Positions 18,618 through 27,412 of a DNA stretch of 57,976 bases are shown in pieces (position 1 is the first letter of the stretch; each line of letters begins with the position of its first letter). This DNA is from Verrucomicrobiota bacterium (GTDB taxonomy: Bacteria > Verrucomicrobiota > Verrucomicrobiia > Chthoniobacterales > Terrimicrobiaceae), in NCBI GenBank assembly GCA_026398275.1, contig JAPLTF010000054.1:1-57976 (forward strand), read 5' to 3'. The translations under genes were made by a program, and so were the position numbers. The notes beneath the pieces were generated by a model that saw only the letters and a list, made by a program, of their open reading frames with translations, made no database searches and was not told the DNA's origin.

Positions 18618-19385
18618 CTACTCCCCGCCGCGTCCCCCCATGAACCACGAGATCAAAATGCAGATCTCGTAGAGGACATACATCGGACCGCCCATCAGCA
18701 CGAGGGTCACCATGTCGGTCGTGGGGGTGATGATCGCCGCAACGAAAAAGATCACGACCACCGCATAGGCGCGCGTCCGCTTGAGCAGCGCGTAGTCCAC
18801 GATGCCGAGCTTGACGAGGACCAGGACGACGAGCGGGAGCTCGAAGGCCAGGCCGAAGCCGATCACGAACTGGGTGGTGAACGAATAGTATTCGCGAACC
18901 GTCCACGTCGGCTGCCAGTGCATCGACTGGGCGTCCTTGAAGAAAAAATCGAGCGTCTGCGGCAGGACCACGAAGTAGCAGAAGGCGACGCCGGTGAGGA
19001 AGAGGCCGAACCCCACAAGCGCGACAGGATAGAGAATCCGCTTTTCTGCGGCGTTCAGCGCCGGAAGGACAAACTCGGCCAGGAAGAGGAGGATGAGCGG
19101 GAAGGCCAGGATGATCCCGCCATAGAGCGAGAGCTCGAGGGAGATCGTGAACGAGTCCGCCACCCCGAGGGACTGGAGATTGGAGGCCCGAGCGGGGTCG
19201 ACCTCGATCAAGGGGCGCTGGATCAGCCCGGCCAGCTCGCTCCGGAACATGAAGCAGAGCGTCATGGTGACGGCGAGGGCCAGGGCGATCTTGATGAGCA
19301 TCTTGCGGAAGTCCTCCAGATGCTCCAGGAACGGCTTGGCGTCGTCCCGGGTTTCGCGGAAATCGAAAAAGCGTTTCAGGCTCAT
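18618..19385 (-). CDS. tatC: Twin-arginine translocase subunit TatC
   Basis: 255 residues with six membrane helices. Family marks include PFLEHLEDFRKMLIK at the N-terminus (the conserved HLEELRxR region), FxLPQTLDFF, and the C-terminal helices around AIITPTTDMVTLVLMGGPMY. TatC recognises twin-Arg signal peptides and forms the core of the Tat export pore. The start ATG at 19385 overlaps the argH stop by one base (TGATG), so it is translated with argH. No tatA or tatB is seen in the window. Confidence 0.93.
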   Translation of the reverse strand: MSLKRFFDFRETRDDAKPFLEHLEDFRKMLIKIALALAVTMTLCFMFRSELAGLIQRPLIEVDPARASNLQSLGVADSFTISLELSLYGGIILAFPLILLFLAEFVLPALNAAEKRILYPVALVGFGLFLTGVAFCYFVVLPQTLDFFFKDAQSMHWQPTWTVREYYSFTTQFVIGFGLAFELPLVVLVLVKLGIVDYALLKRTRAYAVVVIFFVAAIITPTTDMVTLVLMGGPMYVLYEICILISWFMGGRGGE

Positions 19386-20752
19386 CAACCGAGTTGGGAG
19401 GTCCACCGGGCCAGTTCGCTGGCAACATTGTCCGGCGAGGGGGCGCCGATCGCCCGCCGCGCTTTCAGCGCGGACTCCAGATCAAATGTCGCCGCCACCA
19501 CCTCCGGCGTCAGCACGTCGGATGCGGCGAGAAATTCCGCGGGAGCCAGCCGGTTGAGAGGGACGCCGGACTCCTGCGCCCGGGCGACCAGCTTGCCGAC
19601 AATCTCATGGGCCTGCCGGAATGGGACCCCGCCCTCGACGAGACGATCCGCGAGGTCGGTGGCGAGAAGGAGCGGGTCGGAGGCGGCCGAGCGGGCGCGC
19701 TCCTCGCGGAGCGATGCCGCGTCGATCATTTCCGAGAAGATGGCCAGCGTGGCGAGGACGGTGTCGATCGAATCAAAGACCCCTTCCTTGTCCTCCTGCA
19801 TGTCGCGGTTGTAGGTGAGGGGCAGCCCCTTCATCGTCGTGAGCAGGGCGATGAGGTTGCCGAAAAGGCGGCCGGTTTTGCCGCGGGCGAGCTCCGCGAT
19901 GTCGGGGTTCTTTTTTTGCGGCATCAGGCTCGAACCTGTCGTGTGCCGGTCGCTCAGCTCCAGATACCCGAACTCCGCAGACGCCCACAGAATGATGTCC
20001 TCGCTCAGCCGGGAGATGTGCATGCCAAGGATCGCGAGCGCGGAGAGCAGTTCGCAGGCAAAATCCCTGTCCGCCACCGCATCCATGCTGTTGGTGGTGA
20101 CCCGCGAAAACCCCAGCTCTGCGGCGATCGCCTCGCGGTCGAGGATCAGCGTCGAGCCCGCGATCGCCCCCGAGCCAAGCGGCATAGAGTCCGTGCGCAC
20201 GGCGCAATCATGGATCCTGCCAAAATCCCGATCCAGCATCTCGACATAGGCGAGAAGATGGTGCGCAAACAGCACCGGCTGGGCGCGCTGGAGGTGGGTG
20301 TAGCCGGGGATCACCGCCTGCGCATGGCGGCTGCCCAGGCCGGCCAGCGAGCGCTGGAGGCTGCGGATCTCGCCGCCGATCTCCCCGCAGGCCTCGATCA
20401 GATAGATGCGGAAATCCAGGGCGACCTGATCATTCCGGCTGCGGGCGGCGTGCAATTTCGCCCCTGCGGCACCGATCCGCCGGGTCAGCTCGGCCTCGAT
20501 GTTCATGTGGACATCCTCCAAGTCATCGCTGAACGGGAACGTCCCGGACGCGATCTCGGATTCGATGGCTTTCAGGCCGGATTCGATCCGGCCGAACTCC
20601 TCCTCCGTGAGGATTCCGGCCTTTGCGAGCGCGCGGGCATGGGCGATGCTGCCGCGGATATCCTGCCGGAACATCCGCCAGTCCACGGTGACCGATTGCG
20701 TGTAGGTTTTCAGAAGCTCCGAGGCTTCGTGCTTGAAGCGTCCCTTCCACAT
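19385..20752 (-). CDS. argH: Argininosuccinate lyase
   Basis: 455 residues, full length. The fumarase-superfamily signature GSSLMPQKKNPD is present, as are HMNIEAEL and the catalytic GYTHLQRAQP region. The enzyme splits argininosuccinate into arginine and fumarate. It sits between fur (5 bases upstream) and tatC (1-base overlap), forming a fur-argH-tatC transcription unit. Confidence 0.96.
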   Translation of the reverse strand: MWKGRFKHEASELLKTYTQSVTVDWRMFRQDIRGSIAHARALAKAGILTEEEFGRIESGLKAIESEIASGTFPFSDDLEDVHMNIEAELTRRIGAAGAKLHAARSRNDQVALDFRIYLIEACGEIGGEIRSLQRSLAGLGSRHAQAVIPGYTHLQRAQPVLFAHHLLAYVEMLDRDFGRIHDCAVRTDSMPLGSGAIAGSTLILDREAIAAELGFSRVTTNSMDAVADRDFACELLSALAILGMHISRLSEDIILWASAEFGYLELSDRHTTGSSLMPQKKNPDIAELARGKTGRLFGNLIALLTTMKGLPLTYNRDMQEDKEGVFDSIDTVLATLAIFSEMIDAASLREERARSAASDPLLLATDLADRLVEGGVPFRQAHEIVGKLVARAQESGVPLNRLAPAEFLAASDVLTPEVVAATFDLESALKARRAIGAPSPDNVASELARWTSQLG

Positions 20753-20757
20753 GGCCG

Positions 20758-21243
20758 TCAGGTCTCCCCCCCCGGGCTGCGTTTGGCGCAGCTGCCGCGC
20801 TGCTTCAATTCATCGCAATGCGCCTCGATTTTCACCATCTTGTTCGCCGGGGAAAACCCGAGCCGGCGGGTGATGCAGTTTTCCAGCAGTTCCATGTTGA
20901 TGTCCTCAAATTCGATGATCTTTTTGCAGTCCACGCAGACCAGGTGGTTGTGCGTCGGGTGTTCGAGAAAATTCGGGTCGTAGATTTTTGTCTCGCCCCC
21001 GAGATCCAACTCGCGCAGCAGTCCGCTCTCGACGAGCAGCGGCAGCGTCCGGTAAACCGTCGCGCGGGAGACCGAATGATCGATCTTCTTGGCCATCACC
21101 AGCAACTCCTCGGCATTAAAGTGTTCCTTGGTGCTGAACGCCGCCTCGATGATGGCGTCGCGTTGCGTGGTTTTGCGCAGCCCCTTGCCGGCAAGGTAGC
21201 CATACAAAACCTCCCGCACGCTATCTCTCGAAGACGTTTCCAT
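20758..21243 (-). CDS. Fur-family metal-dependent repressor
   Basis: 161 residues. The N-terminal winged helix reads LRKTTQRDAIIEAAFSTKEH and SRATVYRTLPLLVESGLL; the dimerisation domain has HNHLVCVDCKKIIEF with the structural-zinc CxxC and later HCDELKQRGSC. Fur-type proteins repress iron-uptake or peroxide-stress genes with Fe(II), Zn(II) or Mn(II). Which metal is sensed here cannot be told. It heads the unit with argH and tatC. Confidence 0.88.
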   Translation of the reverse strand: METSSRDSVREVLYGYLAGKGLRKTTQRDAIIEAAFSTKEHFNAEELLVMAKKIDHSVSRATVYRTLPLLVESGLLRELDLGGETKIYDPNFLEHPTHNHLVCVDCKKIIEFEDINMELLENCITRRLGFSPANKMVKIEAHCDELKQRGSCAKRSPGGET

Positions 21244-21513
21244 CTGCGCGCCAGAGTAATGCGGGAGCGGCGTGAGTCAAGGAGGGGAAAAAGGCCAGAG
21301 AGCTACGGCAAAGGGGAGCGGAGTGCCGTTGCTGCATTCCTGCCCTGGCGGGGTTCGTCCTTCCCCAGTCCATAGTCCCTGGCGAAGCCAACATAGAGGC
21401 GCATTTCTGCTTGGCAATCGGAATTCTGGAGATTTTGTTGCATTTGGCACTTGCAACGAATTCCCAGTTCACTTATTCCCATTCTTGCTTCCTAACCAAT
21501 TTAATCATCAGTC

Positions 21514-22296
21514 ATGGGTAAAGTTCTCCTCTACGCTTCGATCGCCGTCACGCTCGCTACCACGGCTCTCGGATTTATTAACAAAGGCAAATTGTCCTCG
21601 GCTAAGGAAGAGCTCGCGTCCTCGCAACAGGCGGCGCAACAAAAAGCCGCCGGAGTGGAGCAGGCCCAGAAGGAGCTGAAAACAGCGAATGCATCACTGG
21701 AAACCGCCACGGCTGAGAAAGCCCAAGCCCTCTCCCAGGCGGAAACCTTGAAGACCGATTTGGAGAAGAATAAAACCCAGGTTGCCGATCTCACGACCCA
21801 GATCACCGCCAAGACGACCGAGGTGACCGAACTCGATGCCAAACTCAAAGAGGCTGAGGCCAAGCTCGCCAATGCAACTCCCGGAACCGCCACAACGACG
21901 ACGGGACCATCCGCGGAAGATCAGGCGAGGATGCAGGAGCAGGAAACGCTCATCACCAAGCTCCAAAGCGACTTGGAATCCTCCCGCGCCCAGCTCGAAG
22001 ACCTTCGGAAGAAAGATGCTCTCCGCATGTCCCAGCAGATGCGCAAAGGGCTGGAAGGCCGGATCCTTGCCGTCAATCAGGCTTGGAATTTTGTTGTCCT
22101 CAATCTTGGCGACCGCAACGGCGTCGTTGGCAATGCCGAGATGCTTGTCAAACGCGGTAACCAGCTCGTCGGCAAGGTTCGGATCACCTCGGTGGAGCCC
22201 TCCACCTCAATCGCCGACATTGTGGCGAACAGCGTTCCCCGCGGAACGAGCATCCAGCCCGGCGATAATGTCATTTACCAAGCGTCTGCTGAATAG
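21514..22296 (+). CDS. Membrane-anchored coiled-coil protein, unknown function
   Basis: 260 residues. One N-terminal hydrophobic segment (VLLYASIAVTLATTALGF) is followed by a coiled coil from about residue 25 to 175 rich in Ala, Glu, Lys and Gln. A C-terminal beta-like domain follows (GRILAVNQAWNFVVLNLGDR, SIQPGDNVIYQAS) that resembles the MreC-type or flagellar-assembly beta barrels in rhythm. It probably acts in the periplasm. A small lipoprotein gene overlaps its 3' end by 29 bases, so the two are co-expressed. Confidence 0.65.
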   Translation: MGKVLLYASIAVTLATTALGFINKGKLSSAKEELASSQQAAQQKAAGVEQAQKELKTANASLETATAEKAQALSQAETLKTDLEKNKTQVADLTTQITAKTTEVTELDAKLKEAEAKLANATPGTATTTTGPSAEDQARMQEQETLITKLQSDLESSRAQLEDLRKKDALRMSQQMRKGLEGRILAVNQAWNFVVLNLGDRNGVVGNAEMLVKRGNQLVGKVRITSVEPSTSIADIVANSVPRGTSIQPGDNVIYQASAE

Positions 22297-22450
22297 CCTC
22301 CTGCTGGCAGCCGCACTCCTCCTCCTTGGAGGCTGCGCGTCCAACGACCAGTCGGAATCCCAACAAGCGGGATCCAACCTGCCTTGGAACCGGCCGGAAA
22401 AGTGGGAAGGGCCGGGCGTCATGGGCTCCATGATGCAGGGCAACCACTAG
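22268..22450 (+). CDS. Small lipoprotein overlapping the coiled-coil gene
   Basis: A 60-residue lipoprotein with a clear signal peptide (KRLLNSLLLAAALLLLGGC) and lipobox Cys. The mature part is about 38 residues, polar, with a short motif NRPEKWEGPG near the end. Similar tiny lipoproteins with a WE-GPG tail are seen next to coiled-coil proteins in Verrucomicrobia, to my recollection. It starts inside the preceding gene, in another frame. Confidence 0.6.
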   Translation: MSFTKRLLNSLLLAAALLLLGGCASNDQSESQQAGSNLPWNRPEKWEGPGVMGSMMQGNH

Positions 22451-22498
22451 ATCCGAAAATTTCCAAGAGATGATATGAGGCGGCGAATCCGCGTGGGA

Positions 22499-22556
22499 TT
22501 TCCTCCACTGCGTTCCGGTTGCCCTCCCTGGGCCAAACCATTCGACTCCGCCCTCA
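22499..22556. repeat. Diverged copy of the 'ACCAAACATTCG' repeat family
   Basis: This stretch (TCCACTGCGTTCCGGTTGCC through GGGCCAAACCATTCGACTCC) matches the better preserved copies at 30543 and 42583 in order and spacing, with several substitutions. It lies between two convergent genes (22450 and 22573). Confidence 0.45.
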
Positions 22557-22572
22557 TCACCAGCAGTGGCAC

Positions 22573-24426
22573 CTACCTGGCCGCGCCCCGGAAGCTTTTC
22601 CAGCGATCCAGCGGCATCGAGGCGAAGGCCATGAGGACGAGCTGGCTGATCATGAATCCAACCAGCCAGGGCAGGGCCTTGTTCATGAAGCCGTAGGAGT
22701 GGAGCCCGACGCCGAGCATGTTGACGCCGAACCAGGAGAAGCTGGTGATGACGTTGCCGAACAGGGCCATGATCATGAGCCCGCGCTGGCGGATGTAGCC
22801 GCCGAGGCGGGCGTGCAGGATGATCGCGCACCACAGGACGATGAGGAGCGCGCCGTTTTCCTTCGGGTCCCAGCCCCAGAACCGGCCCCAGGATTGATCC
22901 GCCCAGATGCCGCCGAGCACGGTGCCGACAAAGCTGAACAGAGTCGCAAAGCAGACCACGCCGTAGGTCATGCGCGTGAGCGACTGCGCGGCTTCCTTCG
23001 TCAGCGAGGAGGTGAAGACTCCGCGCACGACATAGATCAGCGCGAGCGTGCCAGCGAGGAACATCGCGGAGTAGCCGATCGTGATCGAGACGACGTGGGT
23101 CGCGAGCCAGATGTTCGTGTCGAGCACGGCCTGCAGCATCTCGAGCGTGTCGCCGCTGCCGGCAAGGTGGTGGGCGATGATGAGCGTGATGAACCCGATC
23201 GCCGCGGCGCAGGCAGAGCCCACGCCGTCCTTGAAGATCCGTTCGATGATGAGCCCGATGATCACGGTCCCCCAGCCGATGAAGATCGCCGACGAATAGA
23301 GGTTCGTGACCGGCGGGCGGCCCTGCAGATACATCCGCGAACCGAGTCCGAATGTATGAACCGCGAGTGCGAGCAGGAGCACGTAGAAGGCGGCGGTGCC
23401 CAGGCTCCGGTTTCCTGCCAGCCAGGAGGCGCACACCAGCAGAAACGCCAGCACGTAGAGGCCCATCGCCTGGTAGAACGGTTCGAGCTGGTTGAAGAGG
23501 AATTCAAAAGCGGCCCGGCCGGCCGGCTTCGGCTCGTTTTTCGCCATCCAGCCCGAGAGGTCGTCCAGGTGCCGGTTGAACTTCGCGGCATCCCCGCTGT
23601 GGTAGGCGTCGCCCACAAGCGCATAGGTTTTGGTGACGGGGTTGAGCTCGCCGGTGGAGATCGTCTGCAGGAGGCTGGCGCCGAGCGAGAGCCACTCCTC
23701 GCGCGGCCCCTTGCCCGCCGGATCCGGCGGCACGGGAAGCAGGTAGGCCCATTCCGCCATGTTCTGGAACCGCGAGGCGAGCTGCGCAAACGCTTCGAAC
23801 TTCTCCTCGTCGATCTTTTCGCCTTTTGCGCGCTTGGCTGTGGCCTCAAGGCCTGCGGGAATCGCCTTCACGAAGGCGTCGATCTCGCCCGCGAAATCCG
23901 GAGAATCCTCCGGTCGCAAGCTGTTCTTGAGCCGCTGGTAAAGCATCAGCGAGTTGCGCAGGTTGAAGACCGCGGTCTGGTAGGGGGTGCGGCTGGCGGA
24001 CTCGACATTTTCCACCTGCGCACCCTGCTTGTCGATCTTCTCCAGAAACGGCACGAGCTCGGCGTAGCTGAAATATTTCCGGTCGGTCTGCTCCCACCCG
24101 AACAGGCCGAGAACCTCGGGGTTGTGGATGACGAATGACGGGTGGGTGTCGGCAAGGCGGGGGTTGAACAGGACATCCGCCAGCCAGCGCCGCGCGTCGA
24201 TCGAGCGGCCGTCCTCAAGCCGCACCGTCTGCTTGCCGCGCAGGATGAGCAGCGAGGTGCGGGCCACCGTGTCGAGCGGCTTGTTTCGGCCGTCCGAGAG
24301 CACCGGGATCTTTGCGAACTTGACGAGATCGAACCCGTCGGGCGCGGATTTCGGCATCCGGGAATTCGAGGCGACCCAAAGCACTGCGACCGCCAGGGCG
24401 ATCCATGGGGAAATTTTTTTCATCAT
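22573..24426 (-). CDS. ccsA: Cytochrome c biogenesis protein CcsA (system II), with large N-terminal domain
   Basis: 617 residues. The first helix (MMKKISPWIALAVAVLW) is followed by about 290 residues that seem extracytoplasmic, then a C-terminal set of membrane helices. The haem-handling WWD-type motif is present as SWGRFWGWDPKENGALL, and histidines flank it (HVVSITIGYSAM, IILHARLGG). CcsA and ResB form the system II haem lyase that attaches haem to CxxCH motifs outside the cytoplasmic membrane. This fits the many multihaem cytochromes encoded divergently from this operon. The double start ATG-ATG at 24426/24423 leaves the first residue open. The order is lipoprotein-resB-ccsA. Confidence 0.88.
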   Translation of the reverse strand: MMKKISPWIALAVAVLWVASNSRMPKSAPDGFDLVKFAKIPVLSDGRNKPLDTVARTSLLILRGKQTVRLEDGRSIDARRWLADVLFNPRLADTHPSFVIHNPEVLGLFGWEQTDRKYFSYAELVPFLEKIDKQGAQVENVESASRTPYQTAVFNLRNSLMLYQRLKNSLRPEDSPDFAGEIDAFVKAIPAGLEATAKRAKGEKIDEEKFEAFAQLASRFQNMAEWAYLLPVPPDPAGKGPREEWLSLGASLLQTISTGELNPVTKTYALVGDAYHSGDAAKFNRHLDDLSGWMAKNEPKPAGRAAFEFLFNQLEPFYQAMGLYVLAFLLVCASWLAGNRSLGTAAFYVLLLALAVHTFGLGSRMYLQGRPPVTNLYSSAIFIGWGTVIIGLIIERIFKDGVGSACAAAIGFITLIIAHHLAGSGDTLEMLQAVLDTNIWLATHVVSITIGYSAMFLAGTLALIYVVRGVFTSSLTKEAAQSLTRMTYGVVCFATLFSFVGTVLGGIWADQSWGRFWGWDPKENGALLIVLWCAIILHARLGGYIRQRGLMIMALFGNVITSFSWFGVNMLGVGLHSYGFMNKALPWLVGFMISQLVLMAFASMPLDRWKSFRGAAR

Positions 24427-24437
24427 AAATCCGGCAG

Positions 24438-24562
24438 TTGCCCGCGAATCACGCAAATGAACGCGAATACAATCAGCAAGGTGGAAATGAGCGGGAACTC
24501 ACCCGCAGAGTGAATTCGCCTATTTTCACAAGTCTCTTTCATTCGCGTTTTTTCGTGACGGG
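24438..24562. repeat. Inverted repeat between ccsA and resB
   Basis: The 157-base gap between the two haem-lyase genes contains a repeat pair: TCACGCAAATGAACGCGAAT near 24449 and, inverted, ATTCGCGTTTTTTCGTGA near 24541. These resemble the AT-richer arms seen at 40196-40298. The pair could form a large imperfect hairpin in the resB-ccsA transcript. Confidence 0.5.
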
Positions 24563-24583
24563 CCTCTTCTGCTTTTTGGGACT

Positions 24584-25756
24584 TCATCGGGCGGGGGTGG
24601 ATTTCCGCCGGCGTAAAAATCCGACAAAATGGTAGGCGAACTGGTAGAGCAACCCGACCCCGACGATGACGCACGCCACATACGGCGCGACGAAGCTGGG
24701 GTTGTAGACATCCTGCAGGATCGTGGCCGTGTCGTTCTTTTCAAAGCCCGACTGGAAAAACGTCTCGCCGCGGTAGCGGAGCGGATGGTTCATGTAGATG
24801 AGCACGTCGCGGCTCTCGTTCCGCTCCGGATCTTTGAGGGCCGCTGCGGTCGCGAAGTTTTTCGGGATCTGCGTGCCGGGATAGCGCTCGTGCGTGAACT
24901 TCTGCAGCGTCAGGCTGTAGGGCTTGTAGTAGCGCTCCGGGCGCATCACGAGCCGCCACGGCTTGCCCGCGTGGGAAAATGTCTGCGGCTCGAGAATCTG
25001 GTCGGATACCAGCCAGGTGCCCAGGGACGTGGCGTCGGCCCCATTGCCGGTCGGCACCAACTCGATCACCACGCTCTGCAGGTCGCGCTCGTTCTGGGCG
25101 GTTGCACGCGGAACTTCCGTAACCGAAATCCGCGAGCCCTCGCCCTCGGTCGAGGCGGCTACGGCGTTCTGCTCCGCCTTGTCGAGCGGCTGGAACCGCG
25201 AGTTCTGGTAGAATCGCCGGACGTTGATCCGGAACGGCAGGCTCTCATCCTCGATGGTGCCGCCCTGCCTGAGCCGCGCCTCGGGGATCGCCGTCACCTG
25301 CTCGAGCTCCTTGTCCGACCCGTCGATCACCGCCAGCTCCATGGTCCGGGCATTTTCGGAATAGTTCTTCGTCTCACCCGGCCCCAGCCGCATGAAGCTC
25401 TCGACCGAGAACAGATCGGTGAACAGCCCGCCCGCAAGAATGATGATCAGCCCGAGGTGGGTGAGGTGGATGCCGAGCGTCTTCCACGACCACCGGAACC
25501 GGCGCAGGTGGGCGGCGATCAGGTTGAGCAGCAGGACCCCGCCGATGAGGTGTCCGCCCGGGAACACCGGGATCTTCAGCCCCTGCGAGGCCGACGGCCA
25601 CCACACAAAAATGCTCTGGAAATACCGCTGCTGCACCTCGTGGATCCCGAAGTTCACCTGCGCCATCGTGCCGGCGAAGACGAGCACGATCGCCAGGCAC
25701 AGGCAGATGAGGGTGAGCTGCAGGGACGAAATGAAGGCGAGAAACCGTTTCAGCAT
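24584..25756 (-). CDS. resB: Cytochrome c biogenesis protein ResB (Ccs1, system II)
   Basis: 390 residues. Helices occur at the N-terminus (SLQLTLICLCLAIVLVFAGT), around residues 65-85, at HLTHLGLIIILAGGLFTD and near the C-terminus (APYVACVIVGVGLLYQFAYH), with a large periplasmic loop between the third and last. This is the ResB/Ccs1 pattern; the protein is somewhat short for the family. ResB works with CcsA to deliver and attach haem. ATG 25756 is used because it begins just before the first helix; the in-frame extension upstream lies inside the lipoprotein gene. The gap to the upstream gene is five bases. Confidence 0.85.
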   Translation of the reverse strand: MLKRFLAFISSLQLTLICLCLAIVLVFAGTMAQVNFGIHEVQQRYFQSIFVWWPSASQGLKIPVFPGGHLIGGVLLLNLIAAHLRRFRWSWKTLGIHLTHLGLIIILAGGLFTDLFSVESFMRLGPGETKNYSENARTMELAVIDGSDKELEQVTAIPEARLRQGGTIEDESLPFRINVRRFYQNSRFQPLDKAEQNAVAASTEGEGSRISVTEVPRATAQNERDLQSVVIELVPTGNGADATSLGTWLVSDQILEPQTFSHAGKPWRLVMRPERYYKPYSLTLQKFTHERYPGTQIPKNFATAAALKDPERNESRDVLIYMNHPLRYRGETFFQSGFEKNDTATILQDVYNPSFVAPYVACVIVGVGLLYQFAYHFVGFLRRRKSTPAR

Positions 25757-25761
25757 CGCGG

Positions 25762-26928
25762 TCAGGGATGGAGTTGAACCGATCCGAGGAACTTGAGGAA
25801 TCCGGCCTTCTCCGCCGCCGCGAGGTTCTCGGGGGCGATGAGTTTGAAGAACCACGTGTTGCCTTCGAGCTTCGCCCAGCCCGCCAGGATGCGGCCCTTC
25901 GGACCGGCCATGTCCACCGTGAGGATCTCGCTGTCTTTGCCGGCGACCGGAACGATCTGCGCCTTCAGCTCGTCGGCTCCGATTTCGCCGAGCCCGATCT
26001 GCGAGCGCCAGCGGTTCACATTGCCGAGATCTCCGCCGCCGTCGCCGCCGAAAACGCTCACCGAGATATCCGCCGCCTCGCCGTTCTGCCCGGCAACCGC
26101 AAAGCTCGCGTAGCGCATGGAGCTGGGCGCGACCGAGTTCCACCCTGCGGGGACTTCCCATTTGATCTGCGGCTTCTCAGCGCCGGCTTCCGGTGCGGGT
26201 GCCGCTGCGCCGGGAGGAGTTGCCGCCGCGGGCGCGGCGTGTGCTGCGGGCTGCGCCGGCCCCGCTGCGGCCGGCTTCACTGTGCCGATCCATTCGATGA
26301 ACCCCGCCTTCTGAGCTGCGGCGAGTGCGGAGTTTCCGCGCATCTTGAAAAAGAATGTCCTGCCGTCGACGGATGCGATGCCGGCGACGATCCGTCCGTC
26401 TTTCGTCGCATCAGCGCCCTTCGGCAGCCCTTCGAGATCGACCACCGTCACATCGCCGAGCGGCGAGTTCACGTGCTGGGCGGTTTTTGCCAACTGCTCC
26501 GCCGAGATCGCAGGCTGCCCGAGCTGCGACAGCCAGCGGTTCACATTGTCGAGAGCCCCGCCGGCGGGCCCCGAAAGTGCCACAACGGAAATGTCCGCCA
26601 CCGCACCGTTGTCGCCCTTCACGAGGTAGCTCGCCAGCCGCATTGAAGAGGGGGGCTGAACCTCCCAGTTCGACGGCGGGGTTCCTGTGACTTCCGAAGG
26701 TTGTCCAGCCGGGGCCATCATGTCGCCGGGCGAGCCCATGGGGGGGTGGTTCGGCGGCATCGCTCCCATGCCGGAACTCCCGTCTCCAGACGCTTGAGGC
26801 ATGGGGGATTCCTGCTCCGCCTTGGCCACGCGATAAACCTTGACCTCGCTCTTGTCCTTGCAGCCGGAGAACGGCCATGCACACAAAACAAGGAATCCAT
26901 ACCACAAATGCGTTCGGGAAAAGTTCAT
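25762..26928 (-). CDS. Lipoprotein with two tandem copies of one unknown domain
   Basis: 388 residues, first gene of the resB-ccsA unit. The signal peptide ends in FSGC. After a Met/Pro-rich linker comes a domain of about 130 residues, then an Ala/Pro linker, then a second copy. Shared landmarks are PSSMRLAS and PSSMRYAS, VADISVVALSG and AADISVSVFGG, NVNRWLSQLGQ and NVNRWRSQIGL, and closing AAQKAGFIEWIGTV and AAEKAGFLKFLGSV. I do not know the domain's function. Location with system II maturation genes suggests an envelope role linked to cytochrome assembly, but this is inference. ATG 26928 is the signal peptide start. Confidence 0.72.
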   Translation of the reverse strand: MNFSRTHLWYGFLVLCAWPFSGCKDKSEVKVYRVAKAEQESPMPQASGDGSSGMGAMPPNHPPMGSPGDMMAPAGQPSEVTGTPPSNWEVQPPSSMRLASYLVKGDNGAVADISVVALSGPAGGALDNVNRWLSQLGQPAISAEQLAKTAQHVNSPLGDVTVVDLEGLPKGADATKDGRIVAGIASVDGRTFFFKMRGNSALAAAQKAGFIEWIGTVKPAAAGPAQPAAHAAPAAATPPGAAAPAPEAGAEKPQIKWEVPAGWNSVAPSSMRYASFAVAGQNGEAADISVSVFGGDGGGDLGNVNRWRSQIGLGEIGADELKAQIVPVAGKDSEILTVDMAGPKGRILAGWAKLEGNTWFFKLIAPENLAAAEKAGFLKFLGSVQLHP

Positions 26929-27169
26929 AGAGTCGGGGATTAATACAGGGCGGGTTGTGACGATGTCCAGATATTCCATTTTCCGCACGATTGTTTCCGC
27001 AGCACCACGTTCCAGAAATAACCGTCGGTCAGGAATAGACCGTTTTGGATCGCGTCCGTTCATATTATGATATGATCGGGCTGCAAAAATTTCCCACAGG
27101 AGAAGTTGCGCGTAATGGAGGCGCGATCATTCCCATTGGGTCAGATACCCGGAAGCTCGCTTCGGCATT

Positions 27170-27240
27170 GCTGCTGGAGGGACGACCTCCGTGTCGTCCG
27201 TGGATATCAACGGACCGGACAGAGCCGGTCCCTCCAAATG
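27170..27240. repeat. Dispersed GC-rich repeat ('GACCTCCGTGTCGTCC' family)
   Basis: The sequence GGAGGGACGACCTCCGTGTC followed by ACGGACCGGACAGAGCCGGT and CCCTCC contains short nested inverted repeats. A related stretch (GGGGCGGCCGCCGTGTCGCT) occurs at 30301-30320. It seems one of several repeat families scattered between genes here. Confidence 0.5.
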
Positions 27241-27300
27241 CCCCGGAGCTTGCCCCGGGGGTCTTGACTTTCGCCTCTCAAAAACGGGGGCGAGGACGTG

Positions 27301-27340
27301 GCAATAGACAAGCAGCAATTGCCAACCAGCAAGTAGCGGG
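27301..27340. repeat. Element shared upstream of both large cytochrome genes (copy 1)
   Basis: CAATAGACAAGCAGCAATTG followed by CCAACCAGCAAGTAGC matches 31008-31043 (CAATAGACAAGAAGACAATG, then CCAACCAGCAAGTAGC) with only a few differences. Both copies lie about 75 to 110 bases before the start codon of a multihaem cytochrome gene, in the same orientation. Confidence 0.65.
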
Positions 27341-27412
27341 CTCGTAGTAGCCGTGCTAATTTCAGCACAGTAACCAACACGTCGGAACTCCAATTCAACA
27401 CCATCCTCCTTT

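Larger units (their letters stand above)
26929..27412. other. Divergent intergenic region upstream of the decahaem cytochrome
   Basis: 484 bases with no convincing gene. It holds a GC-rich hairpin-forming repeat at 27170-27240 and the element at 27301-27340 that recurs upstream of the octahaem cytochrome. Promoters for both directions must lie here, but none is clear enough to mark. Confidence 0.6.
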
